From Elusimicrobiota bacterium (GTDB lineage: Bacteria; Elusimicrobiota; Elusimicrobia; UBA1565; UBA9628), in the NCBI GenBank assembly GCA_027451985.1, contig DAIDHS010000009.1, forward strand, positions 1-64,000: a stretch of 64,000 nucleotides of DNA, written 5' to 3'. Every line of letters starts with the position of its first letter. The first letter of the stretch is position 1. Positions 7,575 to 17,400 of this stretch are shown here, one piece after another. A model generated the notes under the pieces. That model did not search any database. It was given only the letters and a program-made list of their open reading frames with translations, and had not been told where the DNA came from. A program made the translations under genes and the position numbers.

Positions 7575-9362
7575 TCAAATTGGTTTCTCGACGGGAAGCG
7601 TGAAGAAGAACTCGCTGCCCCGGCCGGGCTCCGAGCGCAGGCCGACTTGCCCGCCGTGGGCCTGCGCGACGTTCTTGACGAAGGCCAGGCCGAGCCCGAA
7701 GCCAGGGATCTGGCCGGTAAAGTGCTCGTCCACTTGATAGAAGCGCCGGAACAGGTGCGGATGCTCCTCGCCCGGGATTCCAGGGCCGTTGTCCCGCACG
7801 CGGACGCGGACGACGCCGTCTTCGCGGCTGGCCGACAAGACGACCTCTTTGTCCTCGCCGCGGTTAAACTTGACGGCGTTTTCCAGGAGATTGGCGATCG
7901 CCTCGCGCACCAGGAACGGGTCCATCGACACCGGCGGCAGCGCGGCGAGTTCCTCGGGCTTCCAGATCAGCCGCACGCCCGGCCGCGAGGCCAAGCCGAG
8001 GTTCTTGATCGCGGCCTCCGCCGGTTCCCGCAAAGACGCCTTCACGCGGTCGAGGACGATGTTCTCGGGGCTGTGCACCGTGGAGAACGTGATGAGCTTC
8101 TCCACGAGCGAGCGCAGCTTCTCGTCCTCTTCCCGGATCTTTTTGAGGGCGTTTTGCTGGAAGGCGTTGAGGTTGCCCCCGTCGGCCTGGACCATCTCCA
8201 AAAAGCCGAGCGCGATGGTCAGCGGCGTCCTAAGCTTGTGCGAGACCAGCGAGAGGAAGTTGCGCGACAGCACCTCGCCGCGCTTTTCCAGAGTGGCGTC
8301 GTGGAAGATGAAGAGAAAGCCCCCCGGATCCTCCGGCGTGCCGAGGCGGTCGGCGATGCCGGAGAGGATCAACAGCTTGGGCTCGGCGCGCGTCAGCTCG
8401 AATGGCGTGATGCGGGAACGCCCGGCCAGGATATCCGGCAGCGCGGGCGCGGCCTTGAAGGCCGCGGCCGCGGTCTCTAGCCGGTCCACGGCGCGCTGCT
8501 GGCAGCCGAGGAGCGCGCGCGCCGAAGGGTTTAGCAGCAGCACCTTGCCCGCGGTGTCGGCCCAGACCATGCCCTCGCGGGTCTCGTGGAAGATCGTCTC
8601 AAGCTTCTCTTTTTCCTCGCGCAGCGTGGCAAAGAGCAGGGAGTTGGCGATCGCCATGTCGTTGAAGGCGCGCGAGAGCAGGCCGATCTCGTCTTGGCTT
8701 CGCCAGTCGACGCGCACCGCGAAATTGCCGCGTCCGACCTCCTCGGCCGCAGCGGCCAGGCGCGGCAGCGGGCGCATGATCCAGCCCACGATCAGGATGG
8801 TGCCCAGCACCGCCGCCGCGGTGGCCCCGGCGGCGATCGCCAGGATCTGGCGCTTGGGGCCGGCCAGCGCCTGGTCCAGCGACGAGCGGCTGAAGCCGAT
8901 GAGCGCCGTGCCGACGCGTCTTTGGCCGACCAGGATCGGCGCCGAGAGCGAGTAGGCGCGCAAGCCCGAAGCGTCGCGGTAGCTTTGCAAAAGCGCCTGC
9001 GGGCTTTGGCGGGCGCGCAGTGAGACCGGGTCGGAGAGGACCTCGCCGATGAGCTCGGGCTTGGAGTGCGAGAGCGCCCGGCCGTCGGCGTCGAGGATGG
9101 CCGCCTGCGTGACGGCCTGCTCGCGCAGGGCTTCCTCCACCGCGAAGTGCAGCGAGAAGTCGTCCACCTTGGGCAGCATCGCCTCCCGCGCCCGGCGCGC
9201 GAAGAACTCGCTGCGCACGCGCATCTGCCCGATGAAGCCGTCCTCCGCGCCTTGCAGGATTGCCCGCGCCATGAGCGCGATCACGGCGAGGACGAAGAGG
9301 CACGTCAAAAGCGAGAGCTTGAAGGCGACGGAGCGCCACGGCTTGGCTATGAAGCGGGTCAT
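7575..9362 (-). CDS. membrane sensor histidine kinase (HAMP-PAS-HisKA-HATPase)
   Basis: Two-component sensor of 595 residues: membrane span about 14-33, an extracytoplasmic sensor region to about 170, a second span about 172-195, HAMP 196-250, PAS-like domain about 255-360, HisKA with phospho-acceptor His375 in SLVSHKLRTPL, then HATPase_c with N box NLLENAVKFN, G1 DNGPGIP and G2 GFGLGLAFVK. It starts 1 nt after the stop of the Fn3 surface protein gene and so is third in the operon PorV-TPR / Fn3 / kinase. The response regulator at 13751 is divergent from this operon and is a likely partner. The signal sensed is unknown. Confidence 0.93.
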   Translation of the reverse strand: MTRFIAKPWRSVAFKLSLLTCLFVLAVIALMARAILQGAEDGFIGQMRVRSEFFARRAREAMLPKVDDFSLHFAVEEALREQAVTQAAILDADGRALSHSKPELIGEVLSDPVSLRARQSPQALLQSYRDASGLRAYSLSAPILVGQRRVGTALIGFSRSSLDQALAGPKRQILAIAAGATAAAVLGTILIVGWIMRPLPRLAAAAEEVGRGNFAVRVDWRSQDEIGLLSRAFNDMAIANSLLFATLREEKEKLETIFHETREGMVWADTAGKVLLLNPSARALLGCQQRAVDRLETAAAAFKAAPALPDILAGRSRITPFELTRAEPKLLILSGIADRLGTPEDPGGFLFIFHDATLEKRGEVLSRNFLSLVSHKLRTPLTIALGFLEMVQADGGNLNAFQQNALKKIREEDEKLRSLVEKLITFSTVHSPENIVLDRVKASLREPAEAAIKNLGLASRPGVRLIWKPEELAALPPVSMDPFLVREAIANLLENAVKFNRGEDKEVVLSASREDGVVRVRVRDNGPGIPGEEHPHLFRRFYQVDEHFTGQIPGFGLGLAFVKNVAQAHGGQVGLRSEPGRGSEFFFTLPVEKPI

Positions 9363-9363
9363 T

Positions 9364-11832
9364 CTAATAGAGCACGGCGATCTTGAGCCTCTGTGTCTCG
9401 GAGTGGTCCCCGTAGTCCTTGCGCAGGGTGGCGATGTAGCCTCCGGGCGCGACCTTCATCCCGTTGCCGTTTCGCCCGTCCCAGGTCGCGATCTGGTTGC
9501 CCGCCGAGCCGAAGCTGAAGGTCTCGTCGCGCACGAGCTCCCCCTGGAGCGTGTAGATCTTGATGTCGACGCTGGCCGGGGCTCCGAGCGAGAAGCCGAT
9601 CTGCGTGGCGCCTTGGTCCGGGTTGAACGGATTAGGCCAGTTGTAGGGCGCGGAGATCAGCGAGGACCCGGCGGCGATGAAAACGGCCACGCCGCTGCTC
9701 GACGCCGAGAAAGCGCCCGTCACTCCGGCGCCGCTGCGCGCGGCCACTTCGGCGTAGTAGCTGCGTCCGCTGGTCAGGCCCGTGACGGCGTAGCTAGTCG
9801 AGATCGTGCGCGTGGCCGAGCCCGCGCTGATGACGTCGTCGCCGCCCGGAAAGCTGCCGAGGATGATCTGATAGTCCACGGCGTTGGGAACGGCGTTCCA
9901 CGTGAAGGTCACGTCGCCGTTGTAGGAGTAGCGCGTGCTCGGCGTCGGCGCGACCGGAGCCGCCGGCGGAGAGGAATTGCCAAGATCGCTGCCCGGGGTG
10001 GTCGAGACGACGGCGGAAAAGGCGCTGAGGACGCCGGCCGAGTTGATCGCCGCCGCCCGCAGATAATACGGCGTCCCGGGATTGAGGGCGAAGAAAGTCG
10101 CAAAGCTCGAGGACGTTTGCGAGCTCTCGTTGACGGTCGCGAAGTTGTCCGTGGAGATCTGCGCGAGATAGAGCGTCCCGGCGGGATTGGCGCCCGTCGT
10201 CCAGGAGATGGTCACGCTCGTAACGAAGACGTCGGAGGCTGCGGGGCTTGCGGGCACCGAGCCGAGCGTCGGCGTGGAGACCGCGGCCAGGAAGGCCGTC
10301 GGGACGTCGTCAAGGTTGATCGCGCGCACGCGGAAGTAATACGTGGTGTTTGGCGAAAGGCCGGCGGGCGAGGAGGACAGGCCGACGACGTAGCTCGTCG
10401 ACACCGGAGCGGCGAACTCCGCGTTCGTCGACCGGTCCACCTCGTAGGTGGTGTAGGACGGATTGCCGGCGGCGCCGGCCGTCCAGTTGACCGTCATCGA
10501 GGCGTCGGCCATGGAGGTGAAGGGCGCGGCGGCCGACAGCGGCACGTCGGCGAGGGTGTGGGTCGAGACGTAGTTGGAGGGCAGGCTGTCGCCCCAGTCG
10601 GTATAGTGGGTCACGAAGCGGTAATAGGTCGTGTTCGGAGTCAGACTCGTCACCGTGCTCGCCGTCACGGAAGCGGAGATGGTCGACTCGGGCGAGAGGA
10701 GAGGCGCGGTCTCGGTGGCCGGGAAGATGCGGTATTCGTTCACGCTCGGGCCATCGCCCGCCGCGGAGGCAGTCCAAGCCCAGGAAATGGAGGTCACGTA
10801 GACGGCTTCGGCGGCGAAATCCGTCGGCGAGGAAGCGATGACGCCGAAGCTGACGGTGCCCGAAGAGCCCGCGACCGGGGGATTGGTCGCGTCGACCGAG
10901 ACCGAGGAACCGCCGTTGCCTCCCGCCGCGCCTTCCCCGGTGGACAGAGTCACGGCATAGGCCGCGCCGGGGCCGGCGAAGATCTTGACGCGCCCCCCGC
11001 CGCCGCCTCCTCCAGGCTCGGCCGGCCCGGCGAACAACGAATCGGTGACGTCTCCTCCCGTGCCGCCGTTGGCCGTCACGCTGGAGCCCGCGGCGAAGCT
11101 CAGGGACCCCGGAGCCCGGATCAGGACCGTGCCGCCAGAGCCGCCGCCGCCTCCTCCGGGGTGCGTCCCGGCGTTGGTGTCGTTGACGGGGCCGGCGTCC
11201 TCGCCGGAGACGACGATCGAGCCGCTGATCGTTATGGACGAGGCCTCGAGGTAGACGGCGCCGCCTCCGGCGCCGCCGGCCCCGCCGGTGACGTTGTCGT
11301 CGCCGCCGCCGCCGCCGCCGCCCGAGCCCTGCAGAAGGTCGTCGGACGACAGAGGGATCGTGAGCGTCCCCGTCGATCCGTACGCGCTGCCCGGCTGCCC
11401 GGCGCTTGCGCCGCCGGCGCCGGCGCCGCCGGCGCCTCCCGCGGAGGCTCCCGCTGCGCCAAGTCCCGCCGCTCCTCCCGTGCCCGCTCCGGCGGCTTGA
11501 GTCCTGGTGCCCGGCGGATTGGCGCCGACGCCGGTCGCTCCCGCGCTGCCGGAGGCGCCGCCCGCGCCGCCGCCCTGGCCGGCGCCGGTGCCGTCGAGAA
11601 CGCCCTCGATCGAGATCGTCGACGCGTAGACGACCAGGGTCGTTCCCGCAGCGACGTAGACCGTTTCGCCCGCGGGGATCGTGAAGGAGCCGACGTTGGT
11701 GAAGGTCCCGGATAGATCGTCGCCGTTATTCGGGCTCAAGGCGGCGCCGGCGTAATCGGCGCCGTTGATGAGTGCGGCTTGCGCCGGCGCCGCCGCGAGC
11801 AGCCAGCCGGCCAGCGGGATCAGCAGCCGCAT
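9364..11832 (-). CDS. secreted fibronectin type III protein with Gly-rich region and FlgD-like C-terminal sorting domain
   Basis: A predicted exported protein of 822 residues. It has a signal peptide (LLIPLAGWLLAAAPAQA), an N-terminal beta-helix-like part rich in Gly/Ala/Ser (about 70-300), several Fn3-like modules in the middle (repeated PNTTYYFRV / PGTPYYLRAAAIN patterns, about 310-700), and a C-terminal FlgD/Por-like domain starting at NWPNPFNPDQG and ending KDYGDHSETQRLKIAVLY. That domain type is used for surface sorting by type 9 secretion in Bacteroidota. The ATG at 11832 lies 8 bp after the PorV-TPR gene. The Gly-rich part is low complexity, so assembly errors are possible there. Substrate and role are unknown. 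Confidence 0.85.
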   Translation of the reverse strand: MRLLIPLAGWLLAAAPAQAALINGADYAGAALSPNNGDDLSGTFTNVGSFTIPAGETVYVAAGTTLVVYASTISIEGVLDGTGAGQGGGAGGASGSAGATGVGANPPGTRTQAAGAGTGGAAGLGAAGASAGGAGGAGAGGASAGQPGSAYGSTGTLTIPLSSDDLLQGSGGGGGGGDDNVTGGAGGAGGGAVYLEASSITISGSIVVSGEDAGPVNDTNAGTHPGGGGGGSGGTVLIRAPGSLSFAAGSSVTANGGTGGDVTDSLFAGPAEPGGGGGGGRVKIFAGPGAAYAVTLSTGEGAAGGNGGSSVSVDATNPPVAGSSGTVSFGVIASSPTDFAAEAVYVTSISWAWTASAAGDGPSVNEYRIFPATETAPLLSPESTISASVTASTVTSLTPNTTYYRFVTHYTDWGDSLPSNYVSTHTLADVPLSAAAPFTSMADASMTVNWTAGAAGNPSYTTYEVDRSTNAEFAAPVSTSYVVGLSSSPAGLSPNTTYYFRVRAINLDDVPTAFLAAVSTPTLGSVPASPAASDVFVTSVTISWTTGANPAGTLYLAQISTDNFATVNESSQTSSSFATFFALNPGTPYYLRAAAINSAGVLSAFSAVVSTTPGSDLGNSSPPAAPVAPTPSTRYSYNGDVTFTWNAVPNAVDYQIILGSFPGGDDVISAGSATRTISTSYAVTGLTSGRSYYAEVAARSGAGVTGAFSASSSGVAVFIAAGSSLISAPYNWPNPFNPDQGATQIGFSLGAPASVDIKIYTLQGELVRDETFSFGSAGNQIATWDGRNGNGMKVAPGGYIATLRKDYGDHSETQRLKIAVLY

Positions 11833-11840
11833 CACGGCGA

Positions 11841-13658
11841 CTACCTCTGCGCCACCTCGACCTTCTCCCGCAGAGTTCGAGCAGCCTCCGATGACGGATC
11901 GGCCTGCATCACCTGCCGGGCGAGCTCTCCCGCGGCGGCGAAGTTGCCCTTGAGGTACTGGTCGACGGCCCGGTAATAGAGCTGCTCGAGTTGCCGGCGC
12001 TCTTCGGGCGAGATCTTCTTTCGGAGCTCGCTGCGCCAAGTCCGCGCCTCGGCGGCGAGGCGCCCGTCGTCTGGCTTCTGCGCCAGCGCCTCCCCGGCGG
12101 CGCGTACGGCGCCGGCGACGTCGCCTCCGGCGATCAGGCGGCTGGCCTCGGCGGTCTTCGCGGCGTCGAGCGCGTCGATCTGCCGCTGCACCTGGGCCTG
12201 GAACGCTTCCAAGGACGTCGAGCCCGGCAGATGGAGCAGCGCCCGGTGGGCCGCCAGCCAGGCGTCTCGCAGCCGCCCGCTGTCGCGCAGCGCGCCGGCG
12301 GAGGCCAGCGCCTGCGCGGCCTGGGCGTCCTGCGCGGCTTTGCGGGCGGCGTCGAGACGGGCGCGGTCGTCGGCGGAAAGCTCCTCGTCGATTCGCGCCA
12401 GGGCCTGCTGCGCCTCGGCGCGGCCGGGATCGAGCTCCGCGACGCTCAGCCAATATTGCCGAGCGGCCACGAGGTTGCCTTCCTCCTGCTGCTGGTAGGC
12501 CAGGGCGGCGGTGCGCTCGACCATCTGCTTTTTGAGCGACTGCTCCCACTGCTGTCCGGCCTGGCGGATGCGCTCATGGATGGAGTTGTCGCCGGGCGAC
12601 AGCAGCGAGGCGGACTCCAGGTCGTGGAGCCCTTCGCTGACTCGTCCGGCGTCGAGTTCCTCCTCGGCCCGGCGCACGTAAGCCTTCGACAGCCGGTCGG
12701 CGCTGTCGGCGGTGAGCGCGGCGACGCCCTTGCGGATGGCGTCCTCGAGCTCTTCCTGGGTCTGTCCGAAGCGCTGGGTCAGGCTGATGATGTTGCTGAC
12801 GCCGAGGTCGTTGAGCAATGCCGCGTAGTCCACGGAGGTGTTGCCGATGGTCAGGCCGATGCCCATGGACATCCCTTTGTCCTGCACTCCCAGGCGCAGC
12901 GCGCCCAGATGCCCATACTGCAGCTCCATGCCGGCGGAGGGCGCGACCGACTGGCCGTCGACTCGGCTTAGGCGCACGGCCAGAAGCGCGTTCCAGTCGT
13001 AGGGCAGGGCCCAAAGGGAGCCGGCCGAAAGGTCGACGGCGCGGGCGTAGCTGACGGGGTCGGAGACGAAGGTCAGGCGCGGGGGCACGACGTTCTGGAC
13101 GGAAAGCCCGAGCTGGAGGCGCGGGTCGGGATGGTAGTCCAGTCCGAAATCGGCGCCCGTGCCCGAGGCCGAGTTGTTGTAGACGCTCTCCTTGACGGCC
13201 TTGAACGTCACGCCGGCGTCGATCGGCAGTCCGAGGGGCAGGGGCACCCCCCAGCCCGCCAGCAGGGCGTTTTGTCCGACGGAAAACGACGTCGGCGCGT
13301 CGTTGGGCCCCTGGCGCGCCTGGAAACCGCCGCTGGTCTGGTTGATGTAAGCGGCGGCAAATCCCCCGAAGCGCTTAGTCGGCAGGCCGCCCGAGTAGAA
13401 CTGGTAGTTCGTGTCTTGAAACAGCGTCACGTTCGTGGCTCCGACTTCGGGCTTGACCATGCGCGCAAGGCCCGCCGGGTTCCAGATGAGCGCGCTGGCA
13501 TCGTCGACGATCGCCGTCATCGCGCCGCCCATGGCGGCTCCCCGCGCCGCCGGCTCCTGGCGCAGGAAGCCACCGGCTTGACCCGCCTGCCCGTCGGCAT
13601 ACGCGCGCCAGGAGAAAGCGCAAAGCATCCACACGGCGGCGGAGACGATCGTCGGCAA
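11841..13658 (-). CDS. PorV/PorQ-family outer-membrane barrel fused to TPR-like C-terminus
   Basis: The first half matches the PorV/PorQ family: signal peptide (SAAVWMLCAFSWRAYA), then the hallmark ARGAAMGGAMTAIVDDASALIWNPAGLA, followed by alternating barrel strands to about residue 290. The second half (about 300-605) is alpha-helical with TPR-like repeats (ALAYQQQEEGNLVAARQYWL; ALAQKPDDGRLAAEARTWR). PorV in Bacteroidota shuttles C-terminal-domain cargo in type 9 secretion. The TTG at 13658 has AGGAGG only 2 nt upstream and a TATATA box 14 nt upstream; an ATG 10 codons in is an alternative start. It heads the operon with the Fn3 protein and kinase. Confidence 0.85.
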   Translation of the reverse strand: MPTIVSAAVWMLCAFSWRAYADGQAGQAGGFLRQEPAARGAAMGGAMTAIVDDASALIWNPAGLARMVKPEVGATNVTLFQDTNYQFYSGGLPTKRFGGFAAAYINQTSGGFQARQGPNDAPTSFSVGQNALLAGWGVPLPLGLPIDAGVTFKAVKESVYNNSASGTGADFGLDYHPDPRLQLGLSVQNVVPPRLTFVSDPVSYARAVDLSAGSLWALPYDWNALLAVRLSRVDGQSVAPSAGMELQYGHLGALRLGVQDKGMSMGIGLTIGNTSVDYAALLNDLGVSNIISLTQRFGQTQEELEDAIRKGVAALTADSADRLSKAYVRRAEEELDAGRVSEGLHDLESASLLSPGDNSIHERIRQAGQQWEQSLKKQMVERTAALAYQQQEEGNLVAARQYWLSVAELDPGRAEAQQALARIDEELSADDRARLDAARKAAQDAQAAQALASAGALRDSGRLRDAWLAAHRALLHLPGSTSLEAFQAQVQRQIDALDAAKTAEASRLIAGGDVAGAVRAAGEALAQKPDDGRLAAEARTWRSELRKKISPEERRQLEQLYYRAVDQYLKGNFAAAGELARQVMQADPSSEAARTLREKVEVAQR

Positions 13659-13714
13659 GCCCTCCTGGCCCGTATATAACAGCGGCTCCGCGGGCTGTCA
13701 AGGCGAGCCGGGCG

Positions 13715-13744
13715 TTGTGCCGGGCGGCGCGGATTTGTTACGTT
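13715..13744 (+). promoter_or_regulatory. promoter of the response regulator gene
   Basis: TTGTGC at 13715-13720 and TACGTT at 13739-13744, 18-bp spacing. The -10 ends 6 nt before the ATG at 13751, so the transcript would be leaderless. It lies in the 92-bp divergent gap to the PorV-TPR operon. Confidence 0.4.
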
Positions 13745-13750
13745 TTCGAC

Positions 13751-14425
13751 ATGGCCAAGGTGCTGATCATCGAGGACGACGGCGATTTGCAGCAGATGCT
13801 GAGCCTGGCGCTCAACCAGGAGAGTTACGAGGTCCATTACGCCTTCAACGGCAAAGAAGGCTACGACAAGATTCTCGCGCTCCAGCCCGATGTCGTGCTG
13901 CTCGACTTGATGATGCCCGTCCTCAACGGCGTCGAGGTCATCAAGCTGGTCACGACGAATACCCTCGTGCGGGACATTCCGATCATCGTCATGACGGCCC
14001 ACAGCGATCAGGCCGACATGCTCGAGCACTCGATCCGGGCGCAGGGCGTGCGGGAATACATCCGCAAGCCCTTCGAGATCGCCGGCATGAAGAGCCTGGT
14101 CAAGCGGATGCTGCTGCAGTATCCCCGCAAGGCCGCCGCGCCCTCGCAAATCGCCAAGGGAGAGGTCCGCCTGGACGTCAAATTCCGGACGGTCTGGGTG
14201 AGCGACAAGCTCGTCGCCACCCTTCCCCCTACGCGCGCGCAGGTCCTGCGCGTGCTCATCGAGTCCAAAGGCGGCGTCAAGCGCGAGAAGATCCTTCAGA
14301 CCGTCTGGGGCCAGGAGGGCAGCGCCAGCGCGCTCGAAAAGACCATCCAGCGCCTGCGCGAGGACCTGGGCTCCCACGGCCAGCGCATCCAGACCACCGC
14401 CGAAGGCTACGAGCTCGTCGGCTAG
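13751..14425 (+). CDS. OmpR/PhoB-type response regulator
   Basis: The receiver domain (1-120) has the acidic pair Asp9/Asp10, phospho-acceptor Asp52 in VVLLDLMMPVLNG, a conserved Thr in IVMTAHSD and Lys in IRKPFE. The C-terminal winged-helix (about 140-222) has the OmpR/PhoB pattern (LPPTRAQVLRVLI, KREKILQTVWG, LEKTIQRLREDLG, IQTTAEGYELV). The ATG at 13751 was chosen over earlier in-frame codons because the receiver begins exactly there and a TACGTT box ends 6 nt upstream. It is divergent from the operon encoding the histidine kinase and lies just before the Kelch surface gene. Confidence 0.93.
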   Translation: MAKVLIIEDDGDLQQMLSLALNQESYEVHYAFNGKEGYDKILALQPDVVLLDLMMPVLNGVEVIKLVTTNTLVRDIPIIVMTAHSDQADMLEHSIRAQGVREYIRKPFEIAGMKSLVKRMLLQYPRKAAAPSQIAKGEVRLDVKFRTVWVSDKLVATLPPTRAQVLRVLIESKGGVKREKILQTVWGQEGSASALEKTIQRLREDLGSHGQRIQTTAEGYELVG

Positions 14426-14494
14426 CCGACGCTCGCTGACAACACCTGACCAAGGCAGGCTTGCCTTATAGTCCTGGGCGCGCCATCCTTTTTT

Positions 14495-17400
14495 GTGCGC
14501 AGCCTATGGGACCCCCGTCGGACCGCCGGCGCAGCGCTGATCTTATCGCTTCTTTGCGTCCCCTTATGCGGAGAGGCGGCGTTCACGCCGACCGCTCCCC
14601 TTCCCGACCTGGTTTACGGGCACGCCCTCGTTAACACCAACGGCTACCTCTACAACATCGGCGGTCTCAGCGGCACGGTCGGCTGGCAGGGAGGCTTGCA
14701 CGTTTACGTCGCGGCCGTGCAGCCCGGCGGGGGCGCCGGCGCCTGGTCGGCCACGACTCCCCTGCCGCAGGCGACGTTTTTTCACTCCGCGGTCGCCGTC
14801 AACGGCGTCGTCTACGTCTTCGGCGGCTGGCATTATGTCAACGGCTTGGCGCCCTCGGCGGCCGTCTATTGGTCCCGCGCCAACCCGGATGGCACGCTGG
14901 GCGCCTGGCAGAGCGGGCCCGACCTTCCGCAAACCCTCTTTTTCCTGAGCGCCGCTGCCTGGAACGGCCGCATCTACGTCACGGGAGGCTGGAACCCGAG
15001 CAACGGCACGCTCAGCGGCCAGGTCTATTCCGCAGCGATCCAGCAAGACGGCAGCCTCGGCGCCTGGCGCGTGGAGACTGCGCTGCCGGAGGCCGTCTAC
15101 ACGCACGCGGCCGTGTCCGACGGCACGCTTTACGTGCTCGGCGGCGTGGCCAATGGCGGCAACGAGATCGAGAACATCGTCTATTATTCGCGCATCAACG
15201 CCGATGGCTCGCTCTCCGCCTGGTCCACGACGACTCCGATGCCACAGGCGCTGGCCAATCACGCGGCCGCGGTGGCCGACGGGTATGTCATCGTCAGCGG
15301 CGGGTGGACGGGCGCGTCGGCCAGCGGCGCGGCCGTTCAGGCGCCGGTCAATCCGGACGGGACGTTGGGCTCGTGGACTGGATTCGCGAGCCTTCCCGAT
15401 CCCATTTATCTGCATGCCGAGACCGCCGCCGGCGGCTGGCTCTATATCAGCGGCGGCAACGACGGCGAGCATTCCCAGTCGGCCGTCTATTCCGCTCCGC
15501 TTCCTGCCGCGTCGTCGCCCTTGCTGACGTCGCTCGCCGTCGGACAGCCTCAATTCGGCGCTTCCCCGCTGTTCGTGTCGACGAACACGGCCTTCTCCCT
15601 TTCAGTCGCCGGCGGCTCCGGAGAAGACACCACGCTTTATGCCCTCGACTCCGGGACCTGGACGGCCTACGCCGCCCCGATCCGCGTCCCCAACGACGGC
15701 TTCCATTGGCTGCGCTACCTGAGCTATGACGGCGCGGGCGAGCGCGAGGCGCCTCACAGCGCCTCCTTCGCCGTCGACGGCACGCCGCCTCAGACGTCGC
15801 TGGCGACGCCGGTCTTCGCCGCGTCCGACGGCGGGGCGCCGTATGTCAGCGCCTCGGCTCCGATCGCGCTTTCGGCTCAAGATCCCGTGGTCGCCTCGGT
15901 GGCGTCGGGAGTCGCCGGCACGGACTTCTCCGTCGACGCCGGCTCGGCGTCCGCCTATTCCGGCTCTTTCGGCCTGCCGGAAGGCACCCATATCGTGACG
16001 GCGCGCAGCGTCGACAACGTGGGCAACGGCGAGGCCTGGCGGCCCTTCCCCCTGCGCGTGGACGGCACGGCGCCGCAGACCACGGCCGCGCTCTCCCAGG
16101 GCGTCACGCTCTTCGGCGCGGACTTGGCGGCGCCGGGAACGACGCTGGCCTTGTCCGCGCAGGACCCCGTCTCCAACGGCGTGGCCTCCGGGCTTGCCGA
16201 GATCCTCGTTTCCCTCGACAGCGCGCCGCTCCAGGCTTACACCGCGCCGCTGGCGCTTTCGGAGGGCGCGCACGAGGCGGTCTTCCACGCCGTCGACAAC
16301 GTCGGCAACGCCGAGGACGCGCGGCAACTCTCGGTGGCGGCCACGCGGTGGCTTTCGGACGCGCTTTCGGCGACGGGGTCGATCACGCTGTCGGGCCGCG
16401 CCGAGGTGGCGGGCGACGTATCGGCGCCGTCGGTGACGCTCGAGGGCGGCGCCGAGGTCAACGGCGCCGTCGACCGGTCCGCGCCGGCTCAGGCCCTGGA
16501 CGTGGCGCAAGCCGCTTCCGCGGCGCAGGCGCAGAATAACGACGCGGCCATCTCGGGCTGGCTGGCCAACGGCGCGTTGAGCCTGTCGGGCCGGCAGAGC
16601 TTGGTTCTTCCGGACGGAGAGTATTACCTGACGGGCCTAAGCCTGTCCGGCGCGGCTTCGCTTTCCATCTCGACGCGGGCGGACGTCTTCGTGCACGGGG
16701 AAATCTCCGTGTCCGGGCAAGCCGCTCTCAACGCCGGAGGCGACGCCGCGGGCCTGTGGATCGTCTCCGACGGCACCGGCGTCTCGGTCACCGGCCGCTC
16801 GCGCAGCGCCTTCAATCTTTACGCGCCTTCGGCCGACGTCGCGCTTTCGGGCGGCGGCCAGTTCGCGGGGCGCATCTTCGCCGGCAACATCAGCCTTTCC
16901 GGGGGCGCGGCCCAGCCCTCGACGACCGCGTTGCCCGCCCCCGAGCATCGGGGCCGGCCCAAGTCCGTCGAGGTGGCCGAATACCGCGCGGGCGGCGGCA
17001 CGGAAACGACCGAGAGCGCGCCCGCCGCGCCTCCCGAGCCCGACTCGCCCGTGCCGCAGTCGCCGATCGCCACTGCCTCCGGCGCGGCTTCCGTGCAACG
17101 GGTGGCCTTCAATTGGCCCGGAGTGTCCGTGTCTTCGCACGCGGCCCTCGGCGTGGTGGCCGGCCAGGGCGGCGCGGTCGCATCGCCCGACGGCAGCGGC
17201 GTGACCATTCCCCAAGGCGCGGCGTCGAGCGGCCTGGACGTGACCGTCGCGCAGGCCCCTGCGCCCGACCCGGTCGAGCAGCATCGCCGCGACCAGGCGG
17301 CGGCGCAGCGCCAGCTCGTGGCCGCGGCCTTGCCCGTGCAGTTCGGTCCTGAAGGCACGCAGTTCGCCAAGCCGGTGACGCTGGCCCTGCCTTACGATCC

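Noticed and set aside
6591-8480. 629-residue open frame on the plus strand
   Set aside because: Antisense to potA and the histidine kinase, whose motifs are unambiguous.
11000-11600. Low-complexity GGC/GCC-rich tract as a possible origin or recombination site
   Set aside because: It stays in frame and encodes the Gly/Ala-rich part of the Fn3 protein.
9049-11715. 888-residue open frame on the plus strand
   Set aside because: Antisense to the Fn3 protein and kinase; Arg/Gly/Ala-rich shadow translation caused by high GC, with no motif or promoter.
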